This document shows positions 34,683 to 43,976 of a DNA stretch of 64,000 nucleotides, in pieces. Numbering within the stretch: position 1 is the stretch's first letter; the number at the start of each line of letters is the position of its first letter. Made by a program: the position numbers and the translations under genes. Source of the stretch: Scleromitrula shiraiana (taxonomy: Eukaryota; Ascomycota; Leotiomycetes; Helotiales; Sclerotiniaceae); contig JABELC010000003.1 in the NCBI GenBank assembly GCA_028455995.1, positions 496,001 to 560,000 of the forward strand. The letters are read 5' to 3'. The notes beneath the pieces are model-generated. The model was given only the letters and a program-made list of their open reading frames with translations. It was not told where the DNA came from and did not search any database.

Positions 34683-36222
34683 ATGGCAGATAGACGTCCA
34701 TCCAAACGACGAAGATACGATAGTGAAACCTCGACCCCAGGCTATAGTTCAGCAGATGAGTTAGCTGGTGAACCAATTCGACCTTTAAACACAAGCGCGC
34801 GTCGAGATTCCACACGTCGAAATTCAAGATCATATTCTTCTGATGGTAGCGCCGATGAGCTCGATCATACACATCCAAATCACCAGAGTCCAAGAAATCG
34901 ACGAGATCCACATCATCTGAGAAGCAGATCTAGTACTCCTGAAGATACACCTCGCTCTTCGCATTCCTCCCCAGGACCATCAACACCACCAATCCATAAA
35001 CCTTTAAAGCTCAACTATAAGCAAAAATTCATATTAAGAGGTCATCGCAAAGGTGTCGCGCAAGTACGGTTCTCGCCCAATGGACGTTGGATTGCTAGTT
35101 GTTCCGCAGATGGAACAATTAAAATATGGGATGCGGAAACGGGGAAACATATGCGAACCATGGAAGGGCATCTTGCAGGTGTATCAACGATAGCTTGGAG
35201 CCCGGATTCGAATACTGTAGCTTCCGGTTCAGATGATAAGACGATAAGACTTTGGGATCGTGCAACTGGTAAACCATATCCTGCACCTTTACTCGGTCAC
35301 CATAATTATGTATATTCTCTGGCATTCTCCCCTAAAGGCAATATGATGGCTAGTGGAAGTTATGATGAGGCTGTTTTTCTTTGGGATTTGCGCGCAAGAA
35401 GACAAATGAGGAGTTTACCAGCACATTCAGATCCTGTTGGCGCAGTGGATTTCATACGAGATGGAACTCTAGTGTGCAGTTGTTCTACTGATGGACTCAT
35501 GTAAGTTTATGAATTGTTCTCGAAGCGCTATGTTCAATGGAATGCTAATCATTTAATACTTCAGTCGTGTATGGGACACTGCAACTGGTCAATGTCTTCG
35601 AACGCTTGTTCATGAGGACAATGCCCCTGTAACGACAGTTCGATTCTCGCCCAATGGTCGATATATTCTTGCACATACCCTGGATTCATGTATACGTCTA
35701 TGGGATTATGTTGCTGGAACTTGCAAGAAGACATATCAAGGACACGTAAACAAGAAATACTCCCTAGGTGGCAGTTTTGGTTTTAGTGGCAACGAAGGAT
35801 TCGTGAATTCTGGGAGTGAAGATGGTGATATATTGTTTTGGGACGTCAGAACCAAAGAAATAGTGCAAAAGGTTCAGGGACATGAAGGCGTAGTTTGCTG
35901 GGTCGACACTGCCCCAGGACCAAACGGTACTGTTGTTAGTGGAGGTTTAGATGGAACGGTTAGGATTTGGGTTGATGTTGGTGACGAAGATGGGTCCGAA
36001 GGACTCGATCATCGGAAAATCAAACCGAAACATGAGGGCGATGAGTTCAACGAGGAGGATCATGTTGATCATAATATGGATGATTACAAGCACGATAGAG
36101 AGCGAGCAAGACGAAGATACAGTAATGATACCCCGAGGGATGACATGAGCGTTGATGGAGAACGATCGAGGGAAAGAAATGAAGATGACAGGCGTAGTTT
36201 AGATGGGATGGAGGAGGATTGA
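34683..36222 (+). CDS. WD40 protein, COMPASS subunit SWD3 / WDR5-like
   Basis: Exons 34683-35500 and 35565-36222 over a 64-bp intron (GTAAGT..TCAG) give 491 aa. About 105 N-terminal residues are basic, Ser/Arg-rich and disordered. Seven WD40 repeats follow (for example LRGHRKGVAQVRFSPNGRWI, ASGSDDKTIRLWD, ASGSYDEAVFLWDLRARRQM, RVWDTATGQCLRTLVHEDNA, IRLWDYVAGTCKKTYQGH, NSGSEDGDILFWD). The repeat order and the DNAPVTTVRFSPNG and FVNSGSEDG phrases are typical of WDR5/Swd3, the histone H3K4 methyltransferase scaffold subunit. The C-terminal 80 residues are acidic/basic and low-complexity, longer than in animal WDR5. Nuclear role inferred. Confidence 0.85.
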
Positions 36223-37369
36223 GATACCCCGTATATGGAGATGCACCATACATGCAAGGGAATGAAGCTACTTTTGAGATAAGATAATTGTTCACAGAAT
36301 ACCATCATAGCACCATCTGATTAATTAAAAGAACGATAGCGCTATCTTATCCGAACGACTCACGGTTCTCGGATGCGTATAAACTTTCTGGTCTTTCTAC
36401 TTAAACAATTGAACATTCTAATCTCTTGATATCTGCTCAAAGTATGTCATTGTCCAAGGTCAGAATAGGAACATTCAAAATTCTGCAAATAACAGATATA
36501 TCGAACTTGTCTCGAAACTAGCATGGTTGGAGGTGCAGCATTCATGTTTCGAGTGGAATCACTGTGTCTTCAGGTGGAAGCCAGTAATAAGACAACTGCG
36601 AGCCACTTCTTGGCCAGTCGTTGCACTCTCATCACATATTCTTAGAAATCGATCATACCACCACAAAGAAAGCGAGTTAATCCGGCTTCCGGCCCGCTAA
36701 TATAAAAGATGAGAAATAAAGCTTCTTGCTACCTATACTGAGTATAATAGATACAACATAATACAAAAATTCGCACCATTTCTCAATCGCACCTGTCATC
36801 GCCCCTGATTCTGCTTCAGTAGTGCAAAAAGCAACAATTACACGGTACCAAAGACCTCTCTTACGTCAACCGGGATGGGATATATGAAATATCCTTCGTA
36901 CATCACATCTTTTGTACAACTGCAAGCGCAAGTCGAAATATCGCTGGCGGCCAAAATAGAAATTTCCGTGTTTGTTGAAGAGATTTTGCTGGGCCCATTC
37001 CTGTGCTAAACTATGTGACCCATTACTCATTGCCTATTTCACGCGGGGTGATCATTGCTGGCTTTCCAATAGGCGAGGTTTGAACAACGAATTGAGCGAA
37101 AAATCGAGTATTTTATTCATTGCCCGTGAATTACTGCTTGCCAGGTCGAGGACTTGGTTATGAATGATGGAAATTCCAATTTCTTTACGTTTATGGATGT
37201 GGTTAATAGTTCAATGTTGTTGTTGTTGTTTTTTGTATATAAACATTGATTGATGATGTAGTAGTTGATAACTATATCTTTTACTCTTTAGATGTTCAAT
37301 ATCTTGTTTGCCTCCAACAAAGCGTGTTATCTATCTATTCATCGCTATTTGGCTTAAGCATTACTCCCT
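36223..37369. other. intergenic, no gene called
   Basis: About 1.1 kb. A 40-codon ATG frame near 36522 (MVGGAAFMFRVES) has no supporting features. Nothing else recognised. Confidence 0.45.
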
Positions 37370-38194
37370 ATGGCACAAAACATTGACCCCAGATCGTTCT
37401 GGGAGATGGAGCGTGGTACCCTACTACCCCCCAAAGTTAACCAACCTTCAAAGCAACAAGCCAGTGCCAGTAGTAAAAGTATCACCGCACCTTCTCGTTC
37501 AGGTGATATACTTGGAAACAGTATCCTAGGATCCACTAAAGCTAACCCTTCTGTTGGTAAAAACATTACAGAACCTCAACAACGGAAGGTAACGCACAAG
37601 ACTAAAGCCACAGAGGTTGTTAAACTTTCTGTTTCCAGAGAAGAAGATTTGCAGCGGATAAAACAAAGAACCACTGCCACTGGTGAAAGGAGTGCGGGAT
37701 CTTCAAGACTGCAGGAACAGCAGCAAGAAGTACCTCGTCTAGTAAGACAAAGCCTCAAGCGGGCAAAAAAAAGGATTAGATCATTTCTAGAGGAATCATC
37801 CAGTCCCAGCTCTGGTGATGAAGATGACTACATTCCTGGTGCGCGACAGAAGACTGGATATGTAAGTTCCACCAGTGATTCAGAAGATGTTTTGCCCCCG
37901 GTAGTTGGCGATCATGGATTACATATGTACGTGGAAGGAGCAAGAAAGAATCATGACACGGTAGAGGTAAAAGGGAGAGGGAGAACGCAATTGGGAAAAG
38001 AAACTAGGAAACTTGAGAAGGAAGCAGCGGGAATGTTGAGGAAAGAGGAAGAGCAGGAAAGAGGAAGAGCAGGAAAGAGGAAGAGCAGGAAAGAGGAAGA
38101 GCAGGAAAAGAGGAAGAGCAGGAAAAGAAGAAGGCTGAGAAGAAGAGGCTGGCGGAGGTGGAAGCTGAAAGGAAAGCTGAGAGGGAGAAGGTGA
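37370..38194 (+). CDS. orphan basic protein with frame-cycling coding minisatellite (274 aa)
   Basis: Intronless ORF starting MAQNIDPRSFWEMERG. It is Ser/Thr/Lys/Arg-rich throughout, with a short charged helix-like stretch (LVRQSLKRAKKRIRSFLEE) and an acidic Ser patch (SSPSSGDEDDY). Near residue 224 it enters a 16-bp tandem repeat read successively in three frames (EEEQE, RGRAG, KRKS, then again), and it ends in an Arg-rich tail. A different frame after the array stays open to a TAA at 38254-38256 and encodes a regular Glu/Lys/Ala coiled-coil-like tail that looks like the ancestral C terminus. So the reading here may be a frameshifted allele. No homolog recognised. A second low-complexity orphan lies 1.3 kb downstream. 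Confidence 0.55.
   Translation: MAQNIDPRSFWEMERGTLLPPKVNQPSKQQASASSKSITAPSRSGDILGNSILGSTKANPSVGKNITEPQQRKVTHKTKATEVVKLSVSREEDLQRIKQRTTATGERSAGSSRLQEQQQEVPRLVRQSLKRAKKRIRSFLEESSSPSSGDEDDYIPGARQKTGYVSSTSDSEDVLPPVVGDHGLHMYVEGARKNHDTVEVKGRGRTQLGKETRKLEKEAAGMLRKEEEQERGRAGKRKSRKEEEQEKRKSRKRRRLRRRGWRRWKLKGKLRGRR
38039..38126 (+). repeat. 16-bp coding minisatellite
   Basis: Unit AGGAAAGAGGAAGAGC occurs four times without change at 38039-38102. A 17-bp variant with one extra A follows (38103-38119), then the partial start of another. Because 16 is not a multiple of 3, each copy shifts the reading frame. Confidence 0.95.
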
Positions 38195-39056
38195 AGAAGC
38201 TGGAAGTGAAGTTAAGGGAGATGGAGAAGAAGGCTGGGAAAAGTACAAAAAAGTAAGGTGGGAAAGTTAGGTAGTGTGTTGGTCCGACACAATGTATCTA
38301 ATTGAGTGGAGTATAAACTAACACATAGACCGATTGTCAGGCGTTATGACGTTTGGAGTTATTGTCATAAAAAAATATAATCATATAACAGGAGCAAGTT
38401 ATTGTAGTTCTGAATGTCCGTGCAGTACCTATGATATGATTCAAGTTGAATATTTGTATTACGAACAAACATTAGAAATGATCTTTAATAAAAATGGATT
38501 TGATATATCTAATTCTAATAAGCATTAAAAAGGAATATATTTGTGACATATTGAAATATCTATATTAATATTCAGAATAGATATCTAGAAGTAAATGAGT
38601 TTAGAGCGATGGGAGAACAAACAATTAATTATACAATATATGCAAACCCAACTAAATAAAAATTTTAGGAGATTTTGTGAGATGTGTAAAATATATTACC
38701 GGTGTGGTTATATTTCATGAGTGCGGCGTTGCAGCTGGCCGTCCCTTCCAACAACACCCCTTCTCCCAAAGCCTCAGCCATTTTTGCCACATCGACTTCT
38801 ATCTTTGAACTTCATCTTAATAAAGGGGAAAAAAATAAACAAGATACTTATTAACTAACTATCTATTAAAGAAATTTTGATTCATGTTAAGATCGTGTAA
38901 ATAAAAATTAAGAAGGATAATAATCGAAGTGAATATGACCAAACCCTCCTCGTTTATTCACGTAAGAAGTGTAATAATAATAAGGCGTACTGTAACAATA
39001 CTCTCTGGTTGGGTGGCTGTACTGACAATTTGCCACTTCCTGATTCCAGTACCGAC

Positions 39057-39107
39057 GGTCGGGTCAGGTCGGTCGGGTCAGGTCGGTCGGGTCAGGTCGG
39101 TCGGGTC
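39057..39107 (+). repeat. 14-bp tandem repeat, 3.6 copies
   Basis: Unit GGTCGGGTCAGGTC is repeated three times exactly at 39057-39098, then GGTCGGGTC. It is a GC-rich island in AT-rich DNA. Confidence 0.9.
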
Positions 39108-39282
39108 GTCGTTTATTCCTAGAAAACTCAAAATTACCATCTTAGAAGAATAATAAGTGAACATGCATAACGATATAGGTCTGATAATAAGCTGATGAGA
39201 GCAAATGCTTATTTTTATCTCAGGATTGTTGGATATTGGGTCGGGAATTAGGTCTTGAGAGTATATGTGTTTTTTGTTTACC

Positions 39283-39303
39283 TTTTTTTTTTTTTTTTTT
39301 TTT
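39283..39303 (+). repeat. poly-T run (21 T)
   Basis: Homopolymer about 180 bp upstream of the next gene; could be a promoter T-tract. Confidence 0.9.
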
Positions 39304-39479
39304 GGGTTCGGGGATGGGCGGATTTGTGTTGGATTTTTTGGTATATATATAATAAGTGTTCGTGATGAATGCGAATGGAATTTATAAGTTATTATCTATA
39401 TTCCTTTCACTTTTATCTCTCACTTATTAGCTTTGATACACCATTTATCTGATTATTCGTGTTACACGCATCATTCACT

Positions 39480-41006
39480 ATGACGTCGCTATTTAATTCT
39501 CAGCATGAAAATATCATGTGGGGCTACACAGCTTCCCCCGAGCGTAAACCAATTGGCAGGAATCGGATCCGGATCTTTACGTTGTACGTGTTTCCATCCA
39601 CGTTTATCGATGGCGAAAGACCCGTTTTCATTTTCACTTCTGAAGGGCTTGAGATCAAAATATGTAAGGAGGATGAAGATGATAAGAAGGAAAGGACTGA
39701 GTATTATAAATGTCATATAACGGAGCGTGCGACATACCAGAAACTTATCGAGGCCATAACAGAAGATAAAAGCTTCATGGAGGGTTTGAAGGGTTCCAAT
39801 GATGTTAGTAGAACCCCGAGAAGAAACTTGATTACAAATACTAAGCTGCTTTTGATAATATAGGTAAATGCCAAGATGGATAAAGTGGTCCAACACTGGG
39901 TGAAGTCGAAGCTTGCTGTGATAGAAAGTGGTAATAACATTACTCGTCAAGTGAATGCGGCGGTCAGGCAACAAGCCAATCCAGACAGCTCATATCAAGG
40001 AGGTCATGGTACTCAGCAAACTGTTGAGGTTAACCATCCTCAAGGAACGTTGGAATCTAATAGTCCGACACCTGCAAAAGCAGTAATCAGGAACGCCTTC
40101 CCGAGTGGCTTGATGCTTCATGAGCGCCACAGAAACACAATACCGCAACAAACTAAACCCGACTTGGGACAACAAGCATCGTCTCAATTTGCTGCACCCA
40201 TGACTCAAATGGGTAGGTACGTTCCCACCAGGTCTGCACCCGTTGCCGACATGGGCAAAAATCATGCTCTTCTTTCAAGTGCATTGAAGCCAAACGCGAG
40301 TGCACGTCCAGCCAATATGTCCCTTGATAAATTATTCACATCGTCAGACGAGGACAAATACCCTGTCGAAGATATTCGTCGCAATCGTTCCAAACCGAAG
40401 AATGAAGGTAAGAAAAAAGAAGTAAAAGCACCGAGGAACCAGAATCTAGCACCAGAGCCAAGGATACCACTTTCAAAATCTCCCTCTAAAAGAAATAGAA
40501 GATCTAGTGTAACTAGTGTGGATAGCAACCCGGCAGGTGGTAGTCTTGGAAAAAAGAAACACAAAGTCGAGGGAAGTGGTCGACAATCTACCGGTAGCTC
40601 TAAGGGAGAGAACATAAGTCATACTTCAGCAAAAGCACGACCAGCGATCGCAACTCGGACTCGTTCTAGAGGGATACCAGCCCTTGACGATCATGATTTT
40701 AGTGATATTGACGACGGTGATACCAGCAGTGACACCGGTAATGTCAGTAATTCGGAGCTTATAGCTGATGATAAAAATATTTATTTCATAAGTTCGGGAC
40801 GCAAAAAACGGGGACACAAAAATTATTATGTAGTAAACTCAGATGAGGAGAGTCCAGACCCAAAACATAAGTGCTTTGAAAAACAGGCCAAGCTTCTTGA
40901 CGAGATAGAGAAGAAACTAGAATATGATAGGAAGGTGAAGGAGAAACAGAAAAGGGCGAAAGCAGCGAAGAAGACGACAGTAGAAGGGGAAAAAGTAAAC
41001 TCGTAG
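39480..41006 (+). CDS. orphan Lys/Ser-rich protein, two exons (488 aa)
   Basis: Exons 39480-39803 and 39864-41006 are joined in phase over a 60-bp intron (GTTAGT..ATAG, with TACTAAG before the acceptor). The start is the ATG at 39480 (MTSLFNSQHENIMWGY). The first 110 residues look globular (IFTLYVFPSTFIDGERPVFI, ITERATYQKLIEAITED). The first part of exon 2 (MDKVVQHWVKSKLAVIESG) is helical. The remainder is disordered with Ser/Lys/Arg and acidic Ser patches, and the C terminus is a charged helix (QAKLLDEIEKKLEYDRKVKE). The general layout (acidic Ser patches then a Lys/Glu helix) resembles the 37.4-kb orphan, but no clear sequence identity is visible. Function unknown. Confidence 0.6.
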
Positions 41007-41519
41007 ATAAAGAGGTAGGTAGACAAGGCGGTGTGGTGAATGAGATTAAATTGAGTTACATATAACAGAATACGCATCAATGTAGGCAATAATACTCTAT
41101 ATGTACAGTATATGAATACATACAATGATGCAAATATAGATTTCGAAATATATCTAGGTAATCAAGTTTGATCCTTAATCATGAACTCTATATAAGATAT
41201 ACTGGTACTTACATACTACCAGTATACTATAGTACCGATGTAATCCTAGGTAGCGTCGTAGGCATAATCTGGCCCGGCCTAGCCTCCTCCCTCCACTTAT
41301 GCTTCGCTTCTTTTCGACTGGGACTAATAAGGAAATGTCAATGCCGTCAGTATATACACTAGTTCTAGTATTAGTTCTTCTAAGTATAAGGATCTGATTA
41401 ATGTTTATTTTTGATCATGATGTATATGCCGATAGGTATTCAATTCCTTGTTTGTGTATTTTCTCTTCTTCTCTTTTCCATTATTTTCTTTTCAATACAT
41501 TGTATAAACATTTAATGTA
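41007..41519. other. intergenic, nothing recognised
   Basis: AT-rich spacer and leader of the NADH dehydrogenase gene, ending in a T-rich tract. Confidence 0.5.
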
Positions 41520-43163
41520 ATGTCCATATACAAAACTCGATACTTGAGTGCCCCTCTCTTTGCAAGTACAAAAAGAGACTTTATTCCATTATTTTTCCAT
41601 TCTCAAAAAAGAAGCAACATTTCCATCCCGGCGTCCATATTCTCAAAACTCCATTGCGACATAGCAAAGAAGGCGAGATATACGACCAGCATGGCACCTA
41701 CAACACGAAGCCAAAACTCACCCTCCTCCCAATCCAAAAACACAAAAGTTTCTCGACCTCCCACAACATCTTCGACCACATCATCCTCCCCACACCCACA
41801 ATCTCATCCGCATAAACCCACCATTGCGATCGTAGGTACAGGTTGGGCAGGATGGACATTGGCACAAGAATTATCCGCCACAACTTCCTCTGAATCACCG
41901 TATAATGTAATAGTTCTATCACCCACGCGAACCCTGGCACTTACACCACTCCTCGCTTCAGCCGCTTGTTCGATATTTGATTTTCGAATCGCGGAAGAAC
42001 CTGTTCGAAGACGTGATAGCAAGTTTGAAAAATATCAAGCGATGGTCACATCAGTCGATTTCAACAATCGGACAATTAAATGCAAAGCTTGTATTGGGGG
42101 TAGTGGGGTTAGTGGAGAACCAATGGATTCGGATACATATAAGGGGATCAAGGAAGGCGAAGCCGAATTCGATGTGGAGTATGATAAATTGATTTTGGCC
42201 CCAGGATGCGAAACGAATACTTTTGGTACCAAGGGTGTTAAGGAGTATGCACTTTTTATGAAAACGGTACCTGATGCGCGGAGATTACGAGAGGGGATTT
42301 TGGATTGTTTGGAACGGGCTTCTTTGCCGACGGTTTCAGACAAGGAGAAGAGGGATATTTTGCATTTTGCGGTTGTGGGTGGTGGACCAACGGGGATCGA
42401 ACTCGCGGCTGAAATTGACGAGTTGATTCAGGATCATCTAAGTGCGGTATATCCGCGCCTGAAGGGGTTTTGTACGATTAGTATTTATGATGTTGCGGAT
42501 CGGTTGTTGGGACAGTTTGGGGAGAAGTTGAGTGAGTATGCGATGGAAAGGTTTGAGGATAGGGGAATTGTGAAGGTTAGGACGGGTAGACATATTCAGG
42601 AGGTCAAGAGGAATAGTATGATTGTTAAGGAGGAAGGGGAGGTTCCGTTTGGGGTTGTGATTTGGGCGGTGGGGAATACGGCGGGGAAATTGGTGGAGGG
42701 TTTGCAGTGTAAGAAGAGTGAGGGATTGCAGAGGATTCAGACGGATAAATGGTTGAGGGTTCTTGGGACGGAGGAGGAGTCGAAAAATGAGGGTGATGAT
42801 TTGAAGGGTGATATTATTGAGGATGTTTATGCTCTTGGTGATGCGGCGGATATCGTGAATGGAGAGTTACCTACTACTGCGGAAGTGGCAGTACAAAAGG
42901 CAAAATGGCTGGCTAATTATCTTCTGAATGAGAAGGAAAACGATCGCGCCAAACCATTTCAATACAAAAATAAAGCTTTGGTTGCGAATTTGGGAAGAGG
43001 AGATGGAGTGGTGCAGGGTAAGACGGATTGGACGGGAGCAGGTGCCTTCTTGGCTTGGAGAAGTGGCAGTTTGACTTGGGCGAGAGGTTGGAGGAGAAGG
43101 GTCATGGTCATTGTTAATTGGGTTGCTAACTGGGTGGATGGGAGAGAGGTTGCTAGGAGGTAA
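41520..43163 (+). CDS. type II (alternative) NADH dehydrogenase, mitochondrial
   Basis: Rotenone-insensitive, non-proton-pumping NADH:ubiquinone oxidoreductase family; intronless, 547 aa. The first 57 residues are rich in Arg/Lys/Ser and lack acidic residues apart from two Asp, consistent with a mitochondrial presequence. A Ser/Thr/Pro linker follows. The FAD-binding GxGxxG is at about 105-110 (IAIVGTGWAGWTLAQEL) and the NADH-binding one at about 286-292 (FAVVGGGPTGIELAAEI). YALGDAADI (FAD phosphate) and PTTAEVAVQKAKWLANYL are also present, and the aromatic C terminus (LTWARGWRRRVMVIVNW) matches the membrane-associating end. There is no EF-hand insertion. The ATG at 41691 (codon 58, MAPTTRSQ) is an alternative start that would remove the presequence. 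Confidence 0.88.
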   Translation: MSIYKTRYLSAPLFASTKRDFIPLFFHSQKRSNISIPASIFSKLHCDIAKKARYTTSMAPTTRSQNSPSSQSKNTKVSRPPTTSSTTSSSPHPQSHPHKPTIAIVGTGWAGWTLAQELSATTSSESPYNVIVLSPTRTLALTPLLASAACSIFDFRIAEEPVRRRDSKFEKYQAMVTSVDFNNRTIKCKACIGGSGVSGEPMDSDTYKGIKEGEAEFDVEYDKLILAPGCETNTFGTKGVKEYALFMKTVPDARRLREGILDCLERASLPTVSDKEKRDILHFAVVGGGPTGIELAAEIDELIQDHLSAVYPRLKGFCTISIYDVADRLLGQFGEKLSEYAMERFEDRGIVKVRTGRHIQEVKRNSMIVKEEGEVPFGVVIWAVGNTAGKLVEGLQCKKSEGLQRIQTDKWLRVLGTEEESKNEGDDLKGDIIEDVYALGDAADIVNGELPTTAEVAVQKAKWLANYLLNEKENDRAKPFQYKNKALVANLGRGDGVVQGKTDWTGAGAFLAWRSGSLTWARGWRRRVMVIVNWVANWVDGREVARR

Positions 43164-43976
43164 TGGTAGGGTTAGTTGATGTTAGTGTTACGGTGATAGA
43201 AGACCTAAAGGGGTTGGGGAGCTCAGAGAGTTTGTCTGTTGAAATATATATATAGTACCTGGATAGATAGTAGCAGGATGTATGATATCAGGTTATCCAT
43301 GTATGCTATCGTATTCATTGAATAAAAGTCTCAATCTAGGTCGATCCTCGTAGTAATAATCTTCTCTCTTAACCCGAATCCTTTATCGCAACTAACATGG
43401 GATAACATATTGTGTATTTAAACAATAGTTATTTGATACTAGTATATGCCATTTATTCATATAGAATATTGATAGAAGCGCTGACGATGCCACACGGTGG
43501 ATCTAGAAGGCATACGCCACATGCGCTATGCAAGGTGGATCAATTTTTCTAATCAGCTAAACTAGATTAGGTTAAGCTTTATGCATAACTCCAGACGAAT
43601 CATTACGTAGGTGTATGCACGAGCCACACCATCCTTATCGCTTGCTTATCTTAGTGCCTCTCCACAATCTCTACTGGGTTTCCCCATAGAATGATATCCT
43701 TCCTCCCTCTTTTTTATTTTTCACACAAATCAATTTTCCTCCATTCATAGATATCGTTATTCATTGATAAATACTTCGATTCTTTCGCATTTATCTTTGC
43801 GACACTTTCCTACCTATGTAGGACTTGGATCCTTTGTATTTTACCAATAAGTTCATTCAATTGCAACTTACTGGCAGCTGCTTGCCTAAATCCTTCTTAT
43901 CCCCATCAATAGCTCGATTGAACCATTTCAACAAGGACCATATTTATCCTTATATTGCTTTGCAGTATTTGTCACA
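43164..43976. other. intergenic, nothing recognised
   Basis: Contains the 5' leader of the SNF2 gene; CT-rich from about 43650. A frame open from 43822 overlaps exon 1 in another frame and is rejected. Confidence 0.45.

Larger units (their letters stand above)
38257..39479. other. AT-rich spacer with two simple repeats
   Basis: About 1.2 kb with strongly AT-rich stretches. It contains a 14-bp GC-rich tandem repeat (39057-39107) and a 21-base T run (39283-39303). No gene recognised; short frames such as 38929-39153 run through the repeat and are judged chance. Confidence 0.5.

Noticed and set aside
36522..36644. 40-codon ORF in the spacer after the WD40 gene
   Set aside because: No leader, splice sites or recognisable content.
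38929..39153. 74-aa ORF over the 14-bp repeat
   Set aside because: Its protein is just the translation of the tandem repeat plus AT-rich flanks; no leader or conserved feature.
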